Shown: positions 14,158 to 21,181 of the stretch, piece after piece | Numbering within the stretch: position 1 is the first letter of the stretch | Layout of the letters: every line of letters starts with the position of its first letter | Source: Mnemiopsis leidyi | Taxonomy: Eukaryota > Ctenophora > Tentaculata > Lobata > Bolinopsidae | Assembly (NCBI GenBank): GCA_000226015.1 | Contig: JH156065.1 | Coordinates: forward strand, 27,300-48,480 | Length of the DNA: 21,181 nt | Reading direction: 5' to 3' | Translations under genes and position numbers: made by a program | Notes under the pieces: model-generated | What the model saw: the letters and a program-made list of their open reading frames with translations, nothing else | Databases searched by the model: none | Told to the model about the DNA's origin: nothing

Positions 14158-14428
14158 TCTTGGAATAAAACTTTGTCAGGGAAAACACATACAACTTTAC
14201 CATTCTTAAAGTAAAACTTGGTCAGGGAAAACACGTACAACTTTACCATTCTTAGAATTAAACTTTGTCAGGGAAAACACATACAATTATACCATTCTTA
14301 GAATAAAACTTTGTCAGGGAAAACACATACAACTTTACCATTCTTAGACTTAAACTTCGTCACGGGAAACACATAAAACTTTACCATTCTTAGAGCAAAA
14401 CTTTGTCAGGGAAAACACATACAACGTT
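14141..14428. repeat. 46-bp minisatellite, about 6.3 copies, containing the start codon
   Basis: Head-to-tail units of 46 bp begin at 14141, 14187, 14233, 14279, 14325 and 14371, with a 12-bp partial at 14417. Read on the minus strand, each full unit holds about 29 nt of upstream sequence ending TTCTAAGA, then ATG and the first 17 coding nt of the RRM gene or a close variant. The unit nearest the gene supplies the real start codon. The outer five are decoys. Confidence 0.93.
14159..14160 (-). promoter_or_regulatory. Possible 3' splice acceptor one base before the RRM-gene ATG
   Basis: On the minus strand the sequence reads TTTTATTCCAAG|A-ATG. The same AAG|A-ATG arrangement, with a T-rich lead, recurs in each minisatellite unit. 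An acceptor here would remove all decoy ATGs from the mRNA. CAAG is weaker than the CAG seen at the other genes. Confidence 0.35.
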
Positions 14429-15090
14429 AACAACACAATTTGATTTTCTTTCAAGACACTTGAACTTTTGAAGAAATATTTCCACACCCTGCATAATATT
14501 GTGTACATTTAATGGATTTAGTTGGGAAATGGGAGCATCGAGCTAAAAGGACGAAAATTAAGAGGAGAATATGATACACAGTGATAGTCAAAATGATAAT
14601 GAATTTCGTAACAATGTCAATTTGAAATAAATAATTCAAATTAGGTTAGATTATCGAAATGAATTAATAACATACGATACATTGTCTATTATTAAAAATT
14701 ATTAATATTGAACGAAAATGTAAAAACTGGTGGTTAAAAACACGGCTAAAATGTGAAAAATAAAAATCAGGACGCATTAAAGTCAAAACAAGGATAAAAG
14801 TTAGTTAAACAAAGCAAATTCTTTGTGGCACAGCCAAACACGAAGTTCAGATTGAAGAAATTTTAGTAACGAAGGATAAATCGTGCTGGAAGTGTCACAG
14901 TGACTTATATTTTACAAATTCAATTTAGTTTACAGAAAGGGTTATCTTGCCCTATACCGGACGTAAATGTGTTAAAGTGAATTTTAAATAAACAAAAAAA
15001 TAAAATCAAAATTTCGGTAAATACTCGAAGTTGGTGGGGGCGCATGCATATGATTGTGTCGGTCTTAAAAACTAGTAGGCAAAGATTTAA
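14429..15090. other. AT-rich intergenic stretch, nothing recognised
   Basis: This lies between the RNA-binding gene's minisatellite and the WDR76-like fragment. No frame of interest, no repeat and no RNA gene was seen. ATTAAA on the minus strand (15086-15091) overlaps the end of the WDR76-like frame and may be its polyadenylation signal. Confidence 0.45.
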
Positions 15091-15580
15091 TCATTCATTA
15101 TCTGACAAGATATCGTCAAAGCGGTACTGAACAGGATTCCGTTGTGAAATTCGCTGAGATTTTCGGGTCGGTTCGTCTGTTTTAACTCTCTTTCTTTTTC
15201 CCTGTCGGTCACTTGGTTCTGAGGAAGATTTAAAACCGCTATAACTTTGTTCTGTATAGTTTACAGGATGCATATCTGAAATACGCAAAGATTTTCTACG
15301 AGAAAGAGGGAAAGATACGACTTTCTCCTTGGCGTACTTTTTTGTTGTAAGGAGGTTTGGTTGGTTTCATTTTTGACTTAATTTGATTGAGGTTAAGTTG
15401 GTTTAATATTTTTTCATTTCTCTTAATGTTGAACAGTCTTTTACATTCGTAAGCTACAAGATGAGGATTCTTTTTATGTATTTCCATTAGCTCATTGATA
15501 AATTCGCTTCGAACGCCCAAATCTCTCAAATCTTTTGTGAACTGAGCTTCTTTTTTGCGTTTATCAACTTTCACCTTCAT
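15091..15580 (-). pseudogene. WDR76 N-terminal-only tandem paralogue, frameshifted
   Basis: The first frame (15580-15296, starting MKVKVDKRKKEAQF) aligns with the start of the neighbouring WDR76. Shared blocks are AQF-KDL-DLGV, MEIH--NP-LV-YECKR--NI--NE, and LNL--IKS-MK; about 39 of 71 positions are identical by eye. It stops at 15298. The homology resumes one base out of phase, in a frame open down to 15091, as FPLSRRKSLRIS, matching the WDR76 RKSARIAG motif. The slip most likely lies in or near an A6 run around 15330-15340. The second frame carries another such motif, PTRKSQRIS, and ends DDILSDNE, with no WD40 propeller at all. An AG|ACAATC acceptor-like site lies 14 nt before the ATG. Both flanking frames stay open, so the frameshift is recent, an assembly error, or bypassed somehow. 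A diverged short gene is the alternative. Confidence 0.65.
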
Positions 15581-16050
15581 TGTTGTTAGATTGTCTGAAC
15601 TTCTTAAACATTAGATTGAAATTTTGTGCCAATAGTGCATCAAGTTTCCATTTTTAATAGTTTCACTATCTCATGATTTCAGACTTCAGAGTACATTACA
15701 TTTTATACTTAGTTGATAATAAAATAACAGATTAAAACTCAGAAATTATTTCAAAATATTTGTACAATGAAGTATGAATTTGCAATGAAATACAATAATT
15801 TAAATCTTGATAAATAGAATTAATTTTAAAAGGGTCCGGTATTAAAAAGGCATAATAAAATCTGATAAGATAAAATACACAAAATTCAACTTTGTTCTTT
15901 GATTTAAGTTAAAATTAAAACTCAAAACCAAGCAAAATTCAAAGAAGTGACATAACACTTCATATTCAGCCATGACTTTAGTCATTTAAGTATAAATTAG
16001 TTATGTGTCTCTAGAGATATAAGTAACGTCACAGCTTTTAAGTAAAGTTA
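15581..16050. other. AT-rich spacer between WDR76 and its N-terminal copy
   Basis: About 470 bp without any frame, repeat or RNA gene that I can support. No remnant of a WD40 domain is visible, so the downstream copy was probably never full length here, or that part is gone. Confidence 0.45.
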
Positions 16051-16056
16051 TTTATT
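16051..16056 (-). terminator. Polyadenylation signal of WDR76
   Basis: The minus strand reads AATAAA about 32 nt after the WDR76 stop, implying a very short 3' UTR. Confidence 0.5.
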
Positions 16057-16087
16057 TTTGAATTATTTTCTGAGATTGTGGCATCAA

Positions 16088-17563
16088 TCACCGGACACCG
16101 TGGAAAATATAGGAATACCCGCTGCCATTACCACACACAAGAGCGTTTTGAGTTGGATGAAACTCGACTAAAGATTGAACAGAACCAATGAAATTCTCGT
16201 CTGATAACGTGCGCTCCATCTTGCCGTTAACATTGTAGATTTCAATACGCCGTGGCTGTGCCATCGATCCAATGACAAAAATTTCGTCACTATCAGGATG
16301 CCACTGAGCACGAAATTTAGTCAACCAACGCCCAGTGTTGTTGCTGTGATAAAACTTTTTAACCTCAGTCAGTTTACCCTTATCGCTGAAGTCTGATATA
16401 CACACTTTGTCATCATACCCAACTGATAAGACCTTCTTTCCTCGCAGAGGATCAAAAATAGCACTGCTCACGGTTTTGCAGTGTGAAGAACTGACGTCGG
16501 TGGGTTGGTTAGTATTTCTGTGATCCCATACCGCTATCGTGGCATTATTTGAGGTGGATAAGAAGTAGTTGGTATCAAACTTGTTGTGATGTAAAGCCCA
16601 CAATGATCCATACTCACTCGAGTCAGATTTAGCGGGATAGGAGCAGACTTTCTTGTTTTCTCGAACATCCAACTTGAAGACTTTGCCGTTTGTACCAGCC
16701 ACCAACAGTTCATTTTCACTGCACAAGCACAGAGATCTGAACCAGACATCTGACGAGAAAATCTCGTTGTACTGCAGAGTTTCTGCATCGAACATCCGAA
16801 CTGTGGAATCGTAGGAGCTGGTAAAGAGTTTGCTCCAAGAGAACTGACATCCTGCAACCAGATCTACATGAGGCTCTAAACGGAGGTTAACCTTCTTCTC
16901 TCCAGGCATAAAAAGTCCTACTTCACCCTTTTTACTCCCTCCTGCAACTATGATTTTGTTTCCTGGATGTATAGACATCGATGAAAGTCGATTTTTACAC
17001 ATTTTTGCGACATAATTTTCGTCAATATACAATTTGCCAATCTTCTCTAAAACTGAAGTTTCCTGCTTGATTCGTGAGCCATCTGCCGAATCATTAAGCT
17101 CTGTTTTTGATTTTAAAACATCTAAAATTGGCACAGCAGAGTCCGACTGAACATCGACTATTTCTTCAAATTTTAGTTTAGGTCTAGAAACCCGAGGTGT
17201 CGAGACAGGACGATATGTTGGTTCAGGAACATAATCAGAGACGTTGTAATTGATAGTTTGTCCAGCGATACGTGCGGATTTTCTAGATGGTTCTAGGGGA
17301 ATATCAGGCTTGGGCTTAGGAGTCCAAATTTTACGCTTCAGGGATTGAGTCGGTTTAGGTGCTTTCATCACAGACTTGATATCCATGAGATTAAGTGAAC
17401 GTAGCTTCTCCTCATTTTTCCTGATATTATACTGTCTCTTACATTCATAAGGAACAAGATCAGGGTTACTATGATGGATTTCCATGACTGCATCAATACA
17501 ACTGTCAACAACGCCAAGATCTTGAAGATCTTTCCTGAACTGGGCATCTTTCTTTTTAGCCAT
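16088..17563 (-). CDS. WDR76: WD repeat-containing protein 76, single exon
   Basis: Nuclear WD40 protein of the WDR76/Cmr1 family, linked in other organisms to DNA-damage foci and to the CUL4-DDB1 ubiquitin ligase. It has 491 residues and no intron. Residues 1-70 hold the conserved N-terminal segment, including YECKRQYNIRKNEEKL (39-54), which matches the YERKRLKNI block of human WDR76. RKSARIAG (94-101) corresponds to the family's RRSMRL-type motif. A charged linker follows to about 180, and a seven-bladed propeller fills about 190-491. Diagnostic blocks are NNTGRWLTKFRAQWHP (408-423) and IGSMAQPRRIEIYN (431-444), nearly the same as in human WDR76, and a terminal CGNGSGYSYIF. The start is preceded by CCCTCTAG|GA-ATG. 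A partial paralogue lies about 500 bp downstream. Confidence 0.93.
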   Translation of the reverse strand: MAKKKDAQFRKDLQDLGVVDSCIDAVMEIHHSNPDLVPYECKRQYNIRKNEEKLRSLNLMDIKSVMKAPKPTQSLKRKIWTPKPKPDIPLEPSRKSARIAGQTINYNVSDYVPEPTYRPVSTPRVSRPKLKFEEIVDVQSDSAVPILDVLKSKTELNDSADGSRIKQETSVLEKIGKLYIDENYVAKMCKNRLSSMSIHPGNKIIVAGGSKKGEVGLFMPGEKKVNLRLEPHVDLVAGCQFSWSKLFTSSYDSTVRMFDAETLQYNEIFSSDVWFRSLCLCSENELLVAGTNGKVFKLDVRENKKVCSYPAKSDSSEYGSLWALHHNKFDTNYFLSTSNNATIAVWDHRNTNQPTDVSSSHCKTVSSAIFDPLRGKKVLSVGYDDKVCISDFSDKGKLTEVKKFYHSNNTGRWLTKFRAQWHPDSDEIFVIGSMAQPRRIEIYNVNGKMERTLSDENFIGSVQSLVEFHPTQNALVCGNGSGYSYIFHGVR

Positions 17564-17565
17564 TC

Positions 17566-17567
17566 CT
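17566..17567 (-). promoter_or_regulatory. 3' splice acceptor two bases before the WDR76 ATG
   Basis: The minus strand reads TCCCTCTAG|GA-ATG, with a short pyrimidine tract. The coding region itself has no intron, so the site would serve only a 5'-UTR intron or a trans-spliced leader. Confidence 0.5.
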
Positions 17568-17631
17568 AGAGGGATTAGGATCTAATTTGAAATATTCTGA
17601 AATTTTGGAGAATTGCGTAATGACAGAATTA

Positions 17632-17637
17632 TTTATT
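17632..17637 (-). terminator. Candidate polyadenylation signal of ATP synthase c gene
   Basis: AATAAA on the minus strand, about 240 nt after the ATP synthase c stop and only about 70 nt before the WDR76 start codon. Confidence 0.4.
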
Positions 17638-17875
17638 GGTTGATTAACAGAGTGATGTTTCTTGCATAATTTTCATGGATTTACAGTTCAGAGCGAGAAA
17701 CGAAACGAATTAGCTTAATCTTAATTCAAAATGCGAGACTTGGCAAGAAGTGAGATCACACTATCATTATAAATTATACACATAATATATAGACTAATAT
17801 CGATCAGTATAACCATAATTTGAGTTACAAAATTGGTCCGACTTAAACCAGTTAATAAATTATCTACTTGTGTGT

Positions 17876-18404
<529 letters not shown>

Positions 18405-18868
18405 GATGGTATTGTTTTCCGGACTTGCCTATTAAATGATATGATATGACATATTTAAATCTGTGCGGTTTTTAAAACATATCCCAATCAAAGAAATAAT
18501 GATGCTATGTAAATAACTATTTTGAAACAAAAAATTTGATTGAAGTAAGTTAGAAGTCGAAGAAGTTAAAATGAGTTGACTTACATCATAATCACAAATA
18601 ACAAAACAAATCTTGCAAGTAAATTTTTTCACAACCGTTTTGTTAATCGCACCTGCTTTTATAGCAATACAAAATCAAGACAATAAAGCATAAAAAATCT
18701 AATTCCTCTTAGATGGCAGTGGAAATATCACAGGTTGTGCAATTTGTGAGAGTTACAAGTAACTTCTATCTGCAGGAATTTGAATGGGTGGTGCTTGCCC
18801 CACAAAAGAAAAAAAACAAACACCAGAAAATAAATTAGGGCACAATTTTCATCTTGTAATAAAAACTA
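18405..18868. other. Spacer between mL40-like gene and ATP synthase c
   Basis: A 464-bp AT-rich gap. On the minus strand TTTAATAG (AG at 18429-18430) could be the 3' end of a 5'-UTR intron or a trans-splice site for ATP synthase c. The frame at 18432-18632 has no resemblance to a protein. No clear polyadenylation signal for the upstream gene was found. Confidence 0.4.
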
Positions 18869-19492
18869 TCACAATTTTACAGAATTAGCAATTTGTGATG
18901 ATGAATCAGGTTTATCTTTCTTCCGCCTAAAAGATTCATTTTTGATCTCTTTTGATTCTGACAGCCACACATTGGTACCTATAGCCTCCTCATTTTCTAG
19001 AAGTTTCTCTGACACTTTTAGTGGGGCAGTATGCTGAGGATTAGGAATGGTATCTTTAAGGCCTTCTGAAGTGCCAGGAAACATGTCAAAGTCAAATGAA
19101 ATAGCTGCACTGTATAAACCAGCATCAACTTCCTGTAAGTGCTTCAGTGCATTTTCTCGCAACTGAACTTGCTTCCTGTGATTGTTTTTAACCTCACGCC
19201 AATATTGATTCATAAATCTTGTGTAGTCCTTTTCAAGTTCTATTCTCTTTTCCATTTCAACTTCAGAAACATATGCCAAGGGTCTTTTGTACTGTTCTAG
19301 AAAGCATCGCTCATCTGGATATGATAAGTAAGGTAATGGTGGAGTTTCCTCCATGTACCTATTTCTGATTTCCAACATGGTCAACTTTGGTGGTTTTGGA
19401 GGTGGCTTTTTCTGCTTTGGCCCATCCTTCTTCTTCTTAGGAGCAGGCATCTTGTGCAGTGCTGATGTGGTTGAAATGCATCTACGTAGCAT
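18869..19492 (-). CDS. MRPL40: Mitochondrial ribosomal protein, probably mL40
   Basis: Probable large-subunit protein of the mitochondrial ribosome; 207 residues in one exon, near human MRPL40 (206). The N-terminus MLRRCISTTSALHK is a typical Arg/Ser mitochondrial presequence and supports this ATG. Next come a Lys/Pro-rich segment (PAPKKKKDGPKQKKPPPK), RPLAYVSEVEMEKRIELEKDY, and a helical charged stretch ending HLQEVDAGLYSAAISFD. Then comes FDMFPGTSEGLKDTIPNPQ, which parallels the LFPFEKEGPHYTPPIPNYQ block of human mL40. The family call rests on this order and spacing; overall similarity is low, so another mitoribosomal protein is possible. The start sits one base after a TTTACAG acceptor. 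Confidence 0.65.
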   Translation of the reverse strand: MLRRCISTTSALHKMPAPKKKKDGPKQKKPPPKPPKLTMLEIRNRYMEETPPLPYLSYPDERCFLEQYKRPLAYVSEVEMEKRIELEKDYTRFMNQYWREVKNNHRKQVQLRENALKHLQEVDAGLYSAAISFDFDMFPGTSEGLKDTIPNPQHTAPLKVSEKLLENEEAIGTNVWLSESKEIKNESFRRKKDKPDSSSQIANSVKL

Positions 19493-19493
19493 G

Positions 19494-19495
19494 CT
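19494..19495 (-). promoter_or_regulatory. 3' splice acceptor one base before the mL40-like ATG
   Basis: The minus strand reads CTGTGTTTACAG|C-ATG, a good acceptor. The peptide after the ATG is a convincing presequence, so the site probably joins untranslated sequence or a spliced leader rather than another coding exon. Confidence 0.5.
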
Positions 19496-20005
19496 GTAAA
19501 CACAGAATTAAATATTCATCTCATATCCTAAGATGTACAGGAGTTAACATCCAGTACAACAGCTGAAGACGATAAACCCAGGTTTTTCAAAAGCTTCTGA
19601 ATAAAATCTACTCAAATCTTTTACAACAGAACCCCCTCCTAATTTAAACAATGTATGTTTCGGAATCATTATTGAGAAAGAAAATTTTGATAAAAATCAT
19701 TTATTATTTAGGTTTATATTGGCAATCAACAATGGCAAGATCTGGGAAACGAATCTCCTGCATAGTTGGGACGGTTGGAAAATAAATTCAATTTGAATTT
19801 GAATATCAAATACATTCATGTTAGTATGTAACAAAGTGGCACATAAGGATTAGTGTTAAATACAGTTTTATGTACTATTTGTTGACAAAGACTCTATACA
19901 GATCAGACACTGTTAGAATTGAAAAAGTAAGGCAAGGAGTCCAAAATAAGTGGAGACTGGAGGATTTGGAGACTCTACCAATGCACGTAAACACAGAGTT
20001 ATGCC
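19496..20005. other. Upstream flank of the mL40-like gene, nothing recognised
   Basis: About 510 bp of AT-rich sequence without a supported frame. It should hold the promoter and any 5' exon of the mL40-like gene; no TATA box or CpG-rich patch stands out. Confidence 0.4.
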
Positions 20006-20216
20006 ACAATTGTATTTGATACCTGTACCCAGGCTTTTACAGTTGTACTGAAGGGGCAAATGGAAGATTCTATATCTCTAACTGAAATACTCCATATACA
20101 ACCCTAAATCATGGTTTCCTGGCTGAGTCGACCGAAGCAGATTGCATGGAGCTCTTCTGGGAGCTCCTTCAGTGTAACAGTGTAAGCCTGGGTACAGTTG
20201 TAACAAATACAAATGT
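20006..20216. repeat. 211-bp fold-back element
   Basis: Left arm 20006-20057 and right arm 20164-20216 are imperfect inverted repeats. The left reads ttgtatttgatacctg, tacccaggctt, ttacagttgtactgaagg. The reverse of the right reads ttgtatttgttacaactg, tacccaggctt, acactgttacactgaagg. Between them is a smaller stem, ggagctc / gagctcc (20147-20166). It looks like a nonautonomous MITE; no clear target-site duplication was found. Confidence 0.7.
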
Positions 20217-20668
20217 AAAAACACTCTAATTCACATATTTTGGGTAAAACATAAAAATGAGGTACTATGGTGCCTATAAGCTTAGGAATTTGGCGAAAAA
20301 ACTATGTGGAGAATTCCCTTAAGTAAAAGCCACAAAACTCTAGATTAGAACATTACTCTTTGAGCGTTGATGATGCATGTGGCCAGGAAATTTGCATAAG
20401 AGAAACTACTGATGAGTAAATATCCAAGAGTCCCACAAGCTTAATTGTCTGAAGTTCATTTCCACGTAAGCCTTAACTCATAAGTGTCGAAGTTTCAATG
20501 AAATGTGATATACAAAATATCTAATCTTATTGTATTAAGTCCGTTCATAACTGACTTAGTTACAGATACAAGTTGTCGTCCAAGTACTTGGCAACAGGAG
20601 TTGGATACTCGAGCTCAATAAAATGTGAAAACTTGGCTAAACAGCCACATTTTAAAGTATCATAAATA
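20217..20668. other. Spacer between two mobile-element-like repeats
   Basis: About 450 bp of AT-rich sequence. No coding frame, RNA gene or further inverted repeat was recognised. Confidence 0.4.
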
Positions 20669-20676
20669 TCAATATG

Positions 20677-20946
20677 CAGCGGCGTAACGATGCCCCGGCT
20701 ACGCCAGGGGCCCTGTCATAAGGGGGTGCCAAATCTTCATATAAATATGGGACAATTTTGCAAGATTAACTGTGCGACTAGCAAATTCGCATGTTAGGTT
20801 TAATATTTATGTTATTTGTTTAGATTTTTCAGCCATATTTTTACAAATAGCTGCCAATAAGCTCTTATACCAGGGGCGTCACTCTGGGGCACCTTTTTGC
20901 AGCCAAGGGGCGCCATATTAGCCTCAGCTACAATGTTATGCCACTG
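20677..20946. mobile_element. Nonautonomous hAT-type MITE, 270 bp
   Basis: The element is flanked by a perfect 8-bp direct duplication, tcaatatg, at 20669-20676 and 20947-20954. Its ends are imperfect terminal inverted repeats: the left begins CAGCGGCGTAACGATG and the right end reversed reads CAGTGGCATAACATTG. CAG[T/C]GGCGTAAC ends with an 8-bp duplication are the hallmark of the hAT superfamily. The interior is GC-rich near both ends (tgccccggctacgccagggg; ccaggggcgtcactctgggg) and has no transposase frame, so it must have been moved by another copy's enzyme. The internal CAGGGGCGTCAC block near 20871 resembles another hAT end and may mark nesting. Confidence 0.88.
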
Positions 20947-20954
20947 TCAATATG

Positions 20955-21181
20955 TCAGAAATTCATCCGGCAAAATTGGGATTTTATAGAACTAACAGCA
21001 CTCGACTGTCAGTAAGAAAGGAGCAAAATATTGGGATCTGAGATTGCAAGCCTTAAAAAAGAAGTATTGTGCAAGGACTTGCAGGCATCCAAATTTAAAC
21101 TTTTGGGAGGTATGTGAAGTGATACATTTTACCTACCTACGGCTATACCTTAATGGCTGGTAACAGGTAAGGAACCTGGCC
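20955..21181. other. Right edge of window, unassigned
   Basis: A plus-strand frame of about 38 codons ends at GGGAG|GTATGT near 21111, a good donor. Its peptide (KKGAKYWDLRLQALKKK...) is unfamiliar and the frame is short, so I do not call an exon. Confidence 0.25.

Larger units (their letters stand above)
17564..17875. other. Spacer between ATP synthase c and WDR76
   Basis: A 312-bp AT-rich gap. It contains a minus-strand AATAAA at 17632-17637, usable by the ATP synthase gene, and the CCCTCTAG acceptor-like site directly before WDR76. There is little room for a conventional promoter in between. Confidence 0.5.

Noticed and set aside
15299-15340. A 42-nt mini-intron (GTACGC...TCGTAG) bypassing the stop in the WDR76 copy
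   Set aside because: Removing 42 nt keeps the first frame and does not lead into the RKSLRIS frame that matches WDR76; it is also very short.
15296-15345. Programmed -1 frameshifting at the AAAAAAG run in the WDR76 copy
   Set aside because: The homology resumes in the frame one base downstream, which needs a +1 (or -2) shift. The classic A AAA AAG site gives -1.
20960-21112. Exon ending at GGGAG|GTATGT near the right edge
   Set aside because: The frame is only about 38 codons, the peptide is unfamiliar and no acceptor with a good pyrimidine tract defines its start.

Overview
The window looks like nuclear DNA of an invertebrate animal. It is AT-rich, its genes have GT-AG introns, its proteins are all typical metazoan housekeeping proteins, and it carries a short hAT-like transposon and fold-back elements. 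I cannot name the species from the sequence. All calls come from reading the DNA and from memory of the protein families; no search was run.

Layout. Bases 1-4650 are gene-poor: a CG-rich repeat patch at the left edge, one possible first exon (564-653), and degenerate repeats around 2935-3235. A long fold-back (about 4650-4930) lies just before a complete ten-exon plus-strand gene for the 26S proteasome ATPase Rpt6/PSMC5 (4970-8468). Everything recognisable after that is on the minus strand. In transcription order from the right these are: a mitochondrial ribosomal protein resembling mL40 (19492-18869), ATP synthase subunit c (18404-17876), a complete intronless WDR76 (17563-16088), a frameshifted N-terminal-only WDR76 paralogue (15580-15091), a four-exon RRM/RS-domain RNA-binding protein (14157-12261), and the deubiquitinase MINDY-3/FAM188A (11570-10101), which converges on PSMC5. 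The right edge (19500-21181) holds a 211-bp fold-back and a 270-bp hAT-type MITE with perfect 8-bp target-site duplications.

How the genes relate. PSMC5, MINDY-3 and WDR76 all touch the ubiquitin-proteasome pathway, and mL40 and ATP synthase c are both mitochondrial. I see no evidence that this is more than proximity, although the run of six same-strand genes is notable.

Most interesting observations. (1) A 46-bp minisatellite upstream of the RNA-binding protein gene has copied that gene's own start-codon region, producing a ladder of decoy ATGs. (2) Nearly every gene has a 3' splice acceptor within 0-24 nt upstream of its start codon, which suggests spliced-leader trans-splicing or very short 5'-UTR introns. 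(3) WDR76 has a neighbouring N-terminal-only copy, with a frameshift at or near an A6 run and a doubled RKSxRI motif.
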